Source: Clostridia bacterium
Lineage (GTDB): Bacteria; Bacillota_A; Clostridia; Oscillospirales; CAG-272
NCBI GenBank assembly: GCA_017462145.1
Contig: JAFTRT010000047.1
Location: forward strand, 1 to 7,296
Direction: 5' to 3'
DNA length: 7,296 nucleotides
Below the pieces are notes generated by a model. It had not been told where the DNA came from. It ran no database searches and saw only the letters and a program-made list of their open reading frames with translations. Positions 1 through 6,398 of the stretch are shown here, piece after piece (the first letter of the stretch is position 1; each line of letters starts with the position of its first letter). The position numbers were made by a program, and so were the translations under genes.

Positions 1-1129
1 CGATACCGTCGATGAGTGCCTGGTTATACAGGATCTGGGAAGAGGGAACGGGAGCAGCGCCGCCGTTCTTGCAAGCATCCAAGAAGGTACGGATCTTCAG
101 ATCGAAGAGGCCTTCCTTCTGCTTGAGGATCGGGATTTCGGTCTCGCACTGCGTACCGGCAACCTCATGGTAAATCTTCATAGCGCCGCCAACGGTGCCG
201 TTCCAGCACTCGGTGGAGGGGATTCGCAGAGAGCCTTTGGTACCCATGATGATGGTATCACCGGGGGTATCCAGGTTCATCGCCCATGCGATACGGAAGT
301 CCAGAATGATACCGCCCTCCAAGCGAACGAAAGCGGCAGCGAAGTCATCGACGCCGAAGAGCTTGGAATATTCTTCAGCCTTTTCCTTCTTATAGCCGGA
401 ATAGTTGGGATCGGTGCCAAAGAAAGCGGACTTATAGCCCGAAACGGTCAAAGGCTTGGGATAGCCGATGGCGTTGAGCACCATATCCTAGGAGTAGCAA
501 CCGATATCACCCAAAGCGCCCAAGCCAGCGGTCTTGTCCTCGATAAAGGTGGTACCGTAGGGCGTGGGAATACCTCTGCGGCGTCCGCCGCCGGTCTGGA
601 TGTAGTAGATCTGACCCAGCTCGCCGGACTCGACGATCTTCTTGATCTGCTTCATGTTCTCGTCCATTCTGGGCTGGAAGCCGATGGACAGGAGCTTGCC
701 GCTTGCCTTTTCCGCCTTCATAACCGCAACGGCCTCGTCGAGGGTAACGGTAAAGGGCTTCTCCAGCAAAACGTTGATGCCTGCGTTCAGACAATCAATT
801 GCGGGCTGAGCGTGCTGACGGTTGTAGGTACAGATGGAGACGGCATCCAAATTCAGGCTCTTGTCCTCCAACAATTCCTTGTGGGATGCATAATCGGTCT
901 TGGCTCCCTCAACACCGTGCTTTGCCATGAAAGCAGCGGCCTTGCCGGGAATCAAGTCAGCACCTGCAACGATCTCCACATCGGGCTGCTTGAGATAGGA
1001 TTTCATGTGAGCGTCTGCAATCCAGCCGCATCCGATGATACCGATTCTCATTTTCTTTCCGGTGTCGATAACGGCACCTTCGCTTTGGTCTGTAAAGGTA
1101 TTCAGACCGTCCATAGACTTATCTGCCAT
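1..1129 (-). pseudogene. Gfo/Idh/MocA family NAD(P)-dependent oxidoreductase, interrupted by in-frame TAG, 3' end outside window
   Basis: Members of this family oxidise or reduce sugars, polyols or their derivatives in the cytoplasm with NAD(P). The start at 1129 is supported by GGAGG eight bases upstream. The Rossmann motif GIIGCGWIA lies at residues 30-38 and the EKP signature at 123-125, and the catalytic helix begins DIGCYS at 208-213. Codon 214 (488-490) is TAG. The same frame then continues without another stop for 162 codons with typical family sequence (DMVLNAIGYPKP, then a GTKGSLRIPS segment, near the end NQALIDGI). The stop therefore interrupts one gene rather than ending it, and a leucine or similar residue would be expected there. 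A terminated product of 213 residues would lack the aspartate at 215 and the whole C-terminal beta-sheet domain. The gene lies 32 bases downstream of the TIM-barrel gene and is probably cotranscribed. Substrate unknown. About 20-25 residues are probably missing beyond position 1. Confidence 0.88.
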
Positions 1130-1161
1130 GGTTATATCCTCCGTTCAAAAGAATTTCTGAT

Positions 1162-1977
1162 TTAGTTTCCGATGGAGCGCAAATAGTCGCGGCTCTTGCG
1201 GATACATTCCATGGGTGTCAGACCCATAGAGGGCTTATCCTGCTCGACGACCACCCACTGGGTGCCGGCATCCTTGGCGGCTTCCAGAATGGCGGGGAAA
1301 TCGTTCAGGCCGCTTCCCACGGGGCGGAACTCAAAATTACTGGGCTTCTTGGGAGCTTTCTTTTCAATGCCGATCAGCTCGTACATATCGGCAGACTTCT
1401 CACCGTAAAAGTCCTTCAAGTGAAGAACGGGAGAGCGTCCGCTGTACTTGCGCAGATATTCCGCAGGAACCTCACCGCCTACGTTGACCCAGCAAACGTC
1501 AAGCTCGGTCTGCAGGTAATCGGCAGGAACCTCATCATACAGAATATCCAGTGCATACTTGCCGTCCAGCTTCAGGAATTCAAAATCATGATTGTGGTAC
1601 AAAAGCTGCATACCCAGGCTCTTTGCCACAGCGCCCAGCTTCTTGGCGTTCTCAATGACCTCGTTAAACTTCTCGTTTCCGGGACGATACTCCTCGGTCA
1701 GATAAGGGATGGCCACAAAGCGGCAGCCGATTTCAGCGTACTGAGACAGAACACCCTCGGGATCATTGACCATATCGACGTAAGGAACGTGTGCGGACAG
1801 GGGAACCAGACCGATCTCTTGGCACATTGCCTTGATATCAGCGGGAGCGTAGCCGTAAAGGCCTGCAAATTCCACACCGTCATAGCCCATTTCTTTGATC
1901 TGAATGAGGGTGGCGCGAAGATCAGCCTTTGCGTCATCTCGCACGGAATATACTTGTACTGCTACGGGAAATGCCAT
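1162..1977 (-). CDS. Sugar phosphate isomerase/epimerase, xylose isomerase-like TIM barrel (AP_endonuc_2 family)
   Basis: This 271-residue cytoplasmic protein resembles the IolE/xylose-isomerase-like TIM-barrel family, whose members isomerise, epimerise or dehydrate sugars and inososes at a divalent metal. The sequence starts MAFPVAVQVYSVRDD, a typical first strand. GVEFAG is at 34-39, SAH at 61-63, YHNHDFEF at 127-134, ELD at 158-160, HLKD at 186-189 and VVEQD at 243-247. E159, H186 and E245 are plausible metal or substrate ligands by analogy. The ATG at 1977 is preferred over an upstream TTG at 1992 because GGAGG (1986-1990) overlaps that TTG and sits eight bases before the ATG. The gene has its own promoter (2019-2047) and is followed after 32 bases by a Gfo/Idh/MocA gene, a common catabolic pairing. 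The substrate cannot be read from the sequence. Confidence 0.9.
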   Translation of the reverse strand: MAFPVAVQVYSVRDDAKADLRATLIQIKEMGYDGVEFAGLYGYAPADIKAMCQEIGLVPLSAHVPYVDMVNDPEGVLSQYAEIGCRFVAIPYLTEEYRPGNEKFNEVIENAKKLGAVAKSLGMQLLYHNHDFEFLKLDGKYALDILYDEVPADYLQTELDVCWVNVGGEVPAEYLRKYSGRSPVLHLKDFYGEKSADMYELIGIEKKAPKKPSNFEFRPVGSGLNDFPAILEAAKDAGTQWVVVEQDKPSMGLTPMECIRKSRDYLRSIGN

Positions 1978-2018
1978 AATGGATACCTCCAAATTTGTAT
2001 TTTTTGGTTACTATCTTC

Positions 2019-2047
2019 ATTATAAGACAAATGAATGAAAATTTCAA
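2019..2047 (-). promoter_or_regulatory. Sigma-A promoter of the isomerase-oxidoreductase unit
   Basis: On the minus strand, TTGAAA (2042-2047) and TATAAT (2019-2024) are separated by 17 bases. The predicted transcript starts near 2012 and has a leader of about 35 bases containing the GGAGG of the isomerase gene. No operator palindrome is obvious. No intrinsic terminator is visible between the tmk stop (2083) and this promoter, so read-through from birA-tmk is possible. Confidence 0.75.
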
Positions 2048-2082
2048 GCCACTTTTTATTTTTTATGAGACAAAATTTGCTA

Positions 2083-2706
2083 TCATCGCTCCAAAAGGGG
2101 CAAAACCACGGTCAAAATTTTTTCTGCCAGCTCCTCAATGGTCACAGCGGCATGGAGAACGGCAATGTGCTCACCCTCCCGTTGCAAATCCTCGATGACC
2201 TCCAAAAAACGGTTGCGGACTCCCGTCAGCGTCTCTTCATTTTCATAAATCTCGGTGCTGTTGCGTCCTGCGGTGATCCGACGCAGACTCTCCGCAGGGA
2301 GCAGATCCAAATAAATGCAGAGATCGGGACGTGTGATTTCGGGGCAGGAGAGATTCATGGCCTTGACCCATCCGTAATCGGTGGAAAGGCCTTGGTAGGC
2401 CAGTGTGGAATAATAATAGCGGTCGCACAGGACGATCTCCCCCCGTTCCAAACGACGGGCAATGCCATCCTCGCCTAAATTGTGAGCAATGCGGTCGGCC
2501 ACAAACATGGTTGCCATCTGGCACTCGCTTTTGGGATCCGCACCCGACAGGGCACGGCGCAACGCCTTGCCGCTTTCCAGCTCGGTGGGCTCCGCCGTCA
2601 CCGAAACGGTATAGCCTCTCTCGGTCAAGGCCTCGGCCAGTCGGGCAAGCTGGGTGCTTTTTCCCGCACCGTCAATCCCTTCTAAAACGATCAATTTTCC
2701 GCTCAT
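2083..2706 (-). CDS. tmk: Thymidylate kinase (dTMP kinase)
   Basis: This enzyme phosphorylates dTMP to dTDP with ATP in dTTP synthesis, in the cytoplasm. The 207-residue length is normal. The P-loop EGIDGAGKST is at residues 9-18, the TMP-binding DRYYYSTLAYQG segment at 95-106, and an arginine-containing LID region RRITAGRNSTEIYE at 142-155. The usual TREPGGT motif is replaced by TAEPTELESG (38-47), which keeps the EP pair but lacks the arginine. The same short form may occur in other clostridial homologues, but I cannot check this here. The ATG overlaps the birA stop codon as ATGA, which implies translational coupling and a shared transcript. The stop is TGA. No terminator is evident downstream. 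Confidence 0.95.
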   Translation of the reverse strand: MSGKLIVLEGIDGAGKSTQLARLAEALTERGYTVSVTAEPTELESGKALRRALSGADPKSECQMATMFVADRIAHNLGEDGIARRLERGEIVLCDRYYYSTLAYQGLSTDYGWVKAMNLSCPEITRPDLCIYLDLLPAESLRRITAGRNSTEIYENEETLTGVRNRFLEVIEDLQREGEHIAVLHAAVTIEELAEKILTVVLPLLER

Positions 2707-3464
2707 CTTCGGTTGCTCTCTTTCTCTGTTTCTTGAAGCCGCAGGGTGATCTCTCCGCTTTGCAACAAACGTTCGCTCCCGTCGTTCAAACGGACGGACA
2801 GAGCACCCGTGTCGGTGATTGCCTCTGCGATGCCCTCCTGTTCCACGCCGTTTTGAAGGAAACGGATCGGCTTGCCCAGTACCGTGGAACGTGCACGGTA
2901 ACGTGCCATCAGCTCGGGGGCGTTTGGCTGTTGAGCCGCCGCCAAAAGCCGATGGGTCAGCTCTTCGATCAGCCGCTCCTTTTGCTCCTCGTCCATGGCG
3001 GCTTGGTCTGTTCCAAACAGAGAGGCGGCTACCTCTGCCAGCTCCTCAGGAAACTGCTGTGTGGAAAGATTGATGCCAATTCCGATGACGGCCAATCGCT
3101 TGTCCTCATAGGGAAAGCTTTCGCATAAAATCCCCGCAACCTTTTTGCCGTCTCGGTAGAGGTCGTTGACCCACTTGATTCCAACCTCACAGCCCAATAC
3201 CCGAGAGATGGCCTCGGCGGCGGCGACAGCGGCGGCGGCAGTGAGGCTTACGGCATGATCGGTCTTTTCGGGTAAGGGTAACAGCATGGAATAATATAAC
3301 CCCGTTCCATTCGGCGAATAGAAGCTGCGACCCATTCTTCCTCGGCCTGCTGTTTGCTCCCTCGCAACGAATACCGCAGGGATCGCTCCCCCCGATAACC
3401 CGTATCGCTTGGCCTCGCTGTTGGTGGAGTCAATGGTGCCGTATCGGTGGATCGTGATCTCCAT
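2703..3464 (-). CDS. birA: Biotin--[acetyl-CoA-carboxylase] ligase, monofunctional (no HTH domain)
   Basis: The enzyme activates biotin with ATP to biotinyl-AMP and attaches it to a lysine of carboxylase carrier proteins. The 253-residue protein starts directly with the catalytic domain: STNSEAK at 13-19, the adenylate-binding loop GRGRMG at 40-45, KWVND at 97-101, KKVAGIL at 107-113, GIGIN at 128-132, then a BPL C-terminal domain at about 205-245. There is no N-terminal winged helix, so it should not act as the classical repressor of biotin genes. The ATG at 3464 is chosen because AAGGAG lies upstream and because the longer frame from TTG 3533 begins inside the -35 box and its next ATG lies in the -10 box of this gene's promoter. 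The stop overlaps the tmk start. Confidence 0.94.
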   Translation of the reverse strand: MEITIHRYGTIDSTNSEAKRYGLSGGAIPAVFVAREQTAGRGRMGRSFYSPNGTGLYYSMLLPLPEKTDHAVSLTAAAAVAAAEAISRVLGCEVGIKWVNDLYRDGKKVAGILCESFPYEDKRLAVIGIGINLSTQQFPEELAEVAASLFGTDQAAMDEEQKERLIEELTHRLLAAAQQPNAPELMARYRARSTVLGKPIRFLQNGVEQEGIAEAITDTGALSVRLNDGSERLLQSGEITLRLQETEKESNRR

Positions 3465-3504
3465 CTCCCTTTGCTCCTTTCCCAAAACACGCTTTCTTGC
3501 TTCC

Positions 3505-3533
3505 ATTATACCGATTTTTTCTTCTGCTGTCAA
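3505..3533 (-). promoter_or_regulatory. Consensus sigma-A promoter of birA-tmk
   Basis: On the minus strand, a perfect TTGACA (3528-3533) and TATAAT (3505-3510) are spaced by exactly 17 bases. The predicted start of transcription is near 3498, giving a leader of about 34 bases with the Shine-Dalgarno site of birA. The eight bases CCTTGACA at the -35 region are repeated in inverted orientation at the ybaK promoter (3727-3734). No biotin operator was recognised. Confidence 0.85.
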
Positions 3534-3549
3534 GGGTTAGGGGGGTTTC

Positions 3550-3579
3550 TTGGAAACTTTCTTGAAAGAAAGTTTCCAA
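3550..3579. repeat. Perfect inverted repeat, 12-bp arms
   Basis: TTGGAAACTTTC at 3550-3561 pairs with GAAAGTTTCCAA at 3568-3579 across the loop TTGAAA. It forms the left end of the intergenic element. It is not followed by a T-run on either strand, so it does not look like an intrinsic terminator. Confidence 0.85.
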
Positions 3580-3624
3580 ACCTTCCAAGAACTTCACAAA
3601 AAAAGGTTTATGCTTCCGATCCAT

Positions 3625-3653
3625 GAACTGCAAAACCTTTTTTTTTGCAGTTC
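3625..3653. repeat. Perfect inverted repeat, 11-bp arms
   Basis: GAACTGCAAAA (3625-3635) pairs with TTTTGCAGTTC (3643-3653), with a 7-base loop CCTTTTT. The T-run lies inside the loop and right arm rather than after the stem, which argues against a terminator. The left arm and loop (3633-3644) can instead pair over 12 bp with 3598-3609, so the two folds exclude each other. Confidence 0.85.
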
Positions 3654-3666
3654 TGTTGTGAGATTG

Positions 3667-3694
3667 AGGGGCTTTTCTTTAAAGAAAAGACCCT
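3667..3694. repeat. Near-perfect 28-base palindrome
   Basis: CTTTTCTTT meets AAAGAAAAG at the centre (3680/3681). After one G/A mismatch the arms continue with AGGG and CCCT. With no loop the centre would open in RNA; as DNA it could be a dimeric protein site or part of the repeat element. An A-run follows at 3695-3702. Confidence 0.75.
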
Positions 3695-3728
3695 AAAAAA
3701 AACCAAACATTCTTCCAAGAAAGTTTCC

Positions 3729-3757
3729 TTGACAAAAGGGCAGGAATGGTGTATAAT
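3729..3757 (+). promoter_or_regulatory. Consensus sigma-A promoter of ybaK and downstream genes
   Basis: Perfect TTGACA (3729-3734) and TATAAT (3752-3757) are separated by 17 bases. Transcription should start near 3764. The -35 box directly abuts the right end of the palindromic element, whose last bases CCTTG overlap it, so the element may have supplied part of this promoter. Confidence 0.85.
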
Positions 3758-3776
3758 TAAAAGTTGAAGAAAAGCA

Positions 3777-3802
3777 GTCTTTTTTGCCTTAGCAAAAAGG
3801 AC
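3777..3802 (+). promoter_or_regulatory. 5'-leader hairpin of ybaK mRNA
   Basis: Eleven base pairs, with one G-U wobble, form between 3777-3787 and 3792-3802 around the loop CTTA. The hairpin ends four bases before the AAAGG ribosome binding site (3806-3810). It could stabilise the 5' end of the mRNA or affect initiation; function is inferred only from position. Confidence 0.5.
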
Positions 3803-3818
3803 GGAAAAGGATGAGAAG

Positions 3819-4214
3819 ATGTCAATAGAAGCAGTAAAAAGGGCTCTTGAGGGCTACGGTCTTGCCGACCGGGTACGGGAATTTGAGGTTTCCAGCGCAA
3901 CGGTTGAGCTGGCGGCAGAGGCATTGGGCACAGAGGGTGCACGAATTGCCAAGACCATTTCTCTATACGATCCCCACCAGGAAGACACCTGCATTCTCAT
4001 CGTCACGGCGGGGGACACCAAGGTCGACAACGGCAAATTCAAGGCACGCTTTGGCTTCAAGCCCAAGATGCTCACGCCGGATGACGCTCTGCGTCTGACA
4101 GGACACGCCGTAGGCGGCGTATGCCCCTTTGCTCTGCCCGAGGGTGTCACTGTTTATTTAGACGAATCGCTTCGCCGCTTTGACATTGTCTATCCCGCCG
4201 CAGGCACCTCCTAA
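3819..4214 (+). CDS. ybaK: YbaK/EbsC-type aminoacyl-tRNA deacylase, prematurely terminated by TAA
   Basis: YbaK proteins hydrolyse mischarged aminoacyl-tRNA, classically Cys-tRNA(Pro), as trans-editing factors. The 131 residues show the family core: SSATVELAAEALG at 25-37, RIAKT with the conserved lysine near 44, VTAGDTKVDNGK near 62-73, then PKMLTPDDA, GHAVGGVCPFALP and VYLDESLRRFDIVYPAAG. AAAGG eight bases upstream supports ATG 3819. The frame ends with TAA at 4212-4214, yet the next 29 codons in the same frame read as a normal family C-terminus (SAVELTPEELFQASGA, then FEDVCK) and end with TGA at 4302-4304. The gene was therefore originally about 161 codons long. The truncated product keeps the catalytic core but loses a terminal strand and helix, so activity is uncertain. 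It is first in a plus-strand unit with the topoisomerase gene. Confidence 0.9.
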   Translation: MSIEAVKRALEGYGLADRVREFEVSSATVELAAEALGTEGARIAKTISLYDPHQEDTCILIVTAGDTKVDNGKFKARFGFKPKMLTPDDALRLTGHAVGGVCPFALPEGVTVYLDESLRRFDIVYPAAGTS

Positions 4215-4304
4215 AGTGCCGTGGAGCTGACCCCCGAAGAGCTCTTCCAAGCCTCGGGAGCCCGATCCTTTGAGGACGTATGCAAGCTCCGCGACCCCGC
4301 TTGA
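4212..4304 (+). pseudogene. Detached 3' remnant of ybaK behind the premature TAA
   Basis: The codons after the TAA, in the same frame, encode 29 residues ending in VCKLRDPA before TGA. They match the end of YbaK proteins, where SAxELTPEEL and a DVCK-like end are usual. There is no start codon or ribosome site of its own. If translation stops at 4214, 118 untranslated bases separate it from the topoisomerase start instead of 28. Confidence 0.8.
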
Positions 4305-4332
4305 CCGAAAAAATAACCGAAAGGAAGCGCAG

Positions 4333-6354
4333 ATGGCAGACGCAAAAAAGAAGACCGCCAATTCTCAATACAACGACCAAAGCATCAAGGCCCTAAAGGG
4401 AGCGGACCGAGTACGGAAGCGCCCGGGCGTTATCTTCGGCTCAGACGGCCTGGAGGGCTGTGAGCACTCCTTCTTTGAGATTCTCTCCAACTCCGTGGAC
4501 GAGGCAAGAGAAGGGCACGGAAACGAAATTCTCGTCACGGCCTACCGTGACCGCTCCATCCGAGTAGAGGACCACGGACGAGGCGTTCCCCTGGGCTACA
4601 ACGAGGCCGAGGGCCGTTGGAACTGGGATCTCATCTACTGTGAGCTTTACGCCGGCGGCAAATACGACAACAACAACGGAGATTCGGCCTACGAGTTTTC
4701 TCTGGGTCTCAACGGCCTCGGTGCCTGTGCCACTCAGTACAGCTCGGAGTTTATGGACGTATATTCCTATGACGGTGTCAACGAGTATAAGATCAGCTTC
4801 CGCAAGGGCGAGCCTGTCACCGATCTGCAAACCAGAGAGCTGGGCAGGGGAGAGAGACGAACCGGAACGGTCATTCACTGGCGACCCGATTTGGAGGTCT
4901 TTACCGACATCAACATTCCTCACGACTTTTTCACCGAGACTCTGCGCCGTCAGTCGGTCGTCAATGCGGGCATCCGCTTCCGCTTCCAGGCCGAGCAGGA
5001 GGAGGGCGGATTTTCCGACCAGACCTTCGTCTATGAAAACGGCATCTCGGACTACATCGCCGAGGCGACGGGAGACACGGCCATGACGGCCCCCGTGCTG
5101 TGGCATCTGGAGACCCACGGAAGAGACCGTGCAGATAAGGATGAATATAAGCTGAAAGCAGATTTTTCCTTCTGCGTATCCAATGCGGTCAATATGCTGG
5201 AATACTATCACAACTCCAGCTTTCTCGAATACGGCGGCTCCCCCGACAAGGCCGTGAAGACCGCCTTTGTATCGGCATTGGACAAGTATATGAAAAGTGC
5301 CAACAAGTACAACAAAAACGAGTCCAAGATCACCTTCTCGGACGTATCGGACTGTTTGGCTCTGGTCATCAACAGCTTTTCCACCATGACCTCCTACGAG
5401 AACCAAACCAAAAAATCCATCACCAACAGCTTCATTTATGAAGCCATGGCCGATTTCCTCAAACAAAATCTGGAGATCTATTTCATCGAAAATCCCACCG
5501 CTGCCGAGGTCTTTGCCAACCAGGTACTGGTCAATAAGCGAAGCCGGGAAAGTGCCGAGCGGGAACGGCTGAACATCAAAAAGAAGCTGACGGGCACCAT
5601 CGACATTGCCAACCGAGTGGAAAAATTCGTCAACTGCCGCTCCAAGGATCCCGCCCTGCGGGAGCTGTATATCGTGGAGGGTGACTCGGCTCTGACCTCC
5701 TGTAAGCTGGGACGGAACGCCGACTATCAGGCCATCATCCCCGTCCGAGGCAAGACCCTCAACTGTATGAAGAGCAGCTATGAAAAGATCTTCAAGAGTG
5801 AGATCATCACCGACCTGCTCCGCGTCATCGGTTGCGGCGTGGAAATCAAGGGAAAGGTCAAAAGCGACATCAACGCCTTTGACATCAATCTGCTCCGTTG
5901 GTCCAAGATCATCATTTGTACCGATGCGGACGAAGACGGCTTCCAGATCCGCACCCTTTTGCTCACCCTTTTCTACCGCCTCCTTCCCACTCTGCTCAAG
6001 GAGCACAAGGTGTTCATTGCCGAATCTCCCCTGTTTGAGATCACGGTCAAGGGCAAAAAGGGAGAGGACGAGATCCTCTTTGCCTACAACGAGTTTGAAA
6101 AGGCCGAGATCCTCAAAAAGCTGGAGGGACAGAAATATACCTTGCAACGCTCCAAGGGTCTGGGCGAGAACGAGCCCGAAATGATGTGGCAGACCACCAT
6201 GAACCCCGAAACCAGACGGCTCATCTCGGTGACTCCTGCGGATGCCGCCGCCACCGAGGCCATCTTCGATACCCTTCTTGGGGACAACCTGCCTGCCCGA
6301 AAGGAATTTATCGCCCTCAACGGCAGCCGTTATATGAAGGACGCAGACATCTAA
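4333..6354 (+). CDS. Divergent type IIA DNA topoisomerase B subunit (GyrB/ParE-like, GHKL ATPase plus Toprim)
   Basis: B subunits provide the ATPase and metal-binding Toprim parts of the gyrase/topoisomerase IV heterotetramer. In this 673-residue protein the GHKL N-box is FFEILSNSVDEAREGHG (47-63, with E49 and N53), then VEDHGRGVP (78-86, D80), YAGGKYD (106-112) and SLGLNGLGA (123-131), where canonical GyrB has SGGLHGVGA. A QTKKSITNSF loop follows. Toprim EGDSALTSCKLGR carries E449, and TDADEDG (530-536) carries D531, D533 and D535. The C-terminus has RSKGLGENEPE instead of RYKGLGEMNPE and the typical TTMNPETR. All catalytic residues are kept while several near-invariant neighbours differ, suggesting a specialised paralogue. 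ATG 4333 follows AAAGGAAG; an upstream TTG at 4270 lies within ybaK and is less likely. No A subunit is adjacent. No promoter was seen directly upstream, so it probably depends on the ybaK promoter. Confidence 0.92.
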   Translation: MADAKKKTANSQYNDQSIKALKGADRVRKRPGVIFGSDGLEGCEHSFFEILSNSVDEAREGHGNEILVTAYRDRSIRVEDHGRGVPLGYNEAEGRWNWDLIYCELYAGGKYDNNNGDSAYEFSLGLNGLGACATQYSSEFMDVYSYDGVNEYKISFRKGEPVTDLQTRELGRGERRTGTVIHWRPDLEVFTDINIPHDFFTETLRRQSVVNAGIRFRFQAEQEEGGFSDQTFVYENGISDYIAEATGDTAMTAPVLWHLETHGRDRADKDEYKLKADFSFCVSNAVNMLEYYHNSSFLEYGGSPDKAVKTAFVSALDKYMKSANKYNKNESKITFSDVSDCLALVINSFSTMTSYENQTKKSITNSFIYEAMADFLKQNLEIYFIENPTAAEVFANQVLVNKRSRESAERERLNIKKKLTGTIDIANRVEKFVNCRSKDPALRELYIVEGDSALTSCKLGRNADYQAIIPVRGKTLNCMKSSYEKIFKSEIITDLLRVIGCGVEIKGKVKSDINAFDINLLRWSKIIICTDADEDGFQIRTLLLTLFYRLLPTLLKEHKVFIAESPLFEITVKGKKGEDEILFAYNEFEKAEILKKLEGQKYTLQRSKGLGENEPEMMWQTTMNPETRRLISVTPADAAATEAIFDTLLGDNLPARKEFIALNGSRYMKDADI

Positions 6355-6359
6355 CCATC

Positions 6360-6388
6360 TTGACAATCCCGCAAAAGAATTGTATAAT
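6360..6388 (+). promoter_or_regulatory. Consensus sigma-A promoter of the phosphoribosyltransferase gene
   Basis: Perfect TTGACA (6360-6365) and TATAAT (6383-6388) have a 17-base spacer. The -35 box begins only five bases after the topoisomerase stop codon, leaving no room for a terminator, so the gene should also receive read-through. The predicted start is near 6395. Confidence 0.85.
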
Positions 6389-6398
6389 GAAACAAACA

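Larger units (their letters stand above)
3549..3731. repeat. Palindromic intergenic element with imperfect terminal inverted repeats (REP/MITE-like)
   Basis: This stretch lies between the divergent birA and ybaK promoters and encodes no protein. GGAAACTTTCTTG at 3552-3564 recurs exactly in inverted orientation at 3716-3728. With flanking bases the two ends match at about 20 of 24 positions. Inside are a perfect 12-bp stem with 6-base loop (3550-3579), a perfect 11-bp stem with 7-base loop (3625-3653) and a near-perfect 28-base palindrome with one mismatch pair (3667-3694). CTTCCAAGAA occurs twice (3583-3592 and 3712-3721). Terminators are not needed between divergent promoters, so a mobile or dispersed palindromic repeat is the best reading. 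No clear target-site duplication was found and copy number is unknown. Confidence 0.6.

Noticed and set aside
488..490. TAG reassignment or pyrrolysine as explanation of the internal stop
   Set aside because: The site normally holds a leucine-like residue, the other two lesions are a TAA and a frameshift, and no tRNA or Pyl gene is in view. No gene here ends in TAG, so it is not fully excluded.
167..1165. 332-codon plus-strand frame opposite the oxidoreductase
   Set aside because: It is antisense to a clear Gfo/Idh/MocA gene; no ribosome site or known motif was seen.
3531..3533. TTG at 3533 as the birA start
   Set aside because: It lies in the -35 box, and the next in-frame ATG lies in the -10 box; ATG 3464 has an AAGGAG site.
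3625..3653. Intrinsic terminator
   Set aside because: The T-run is inside the hairpin rather than after it, and the site lies between divergent promoters where no transcript should end.
3549..3731. CRISPR array or tRNA-like structure
   Set aside because: The repeats are inverted and irregularly spaced, and no cloverleaf or regular spacers are present.
6380..6382. TTG at 6380 as the phosphoribosyltransferase start
   Set aside because: It precedes the predicted transcription start and overlaps the promoter; ATG 6431 has a GGAG site.
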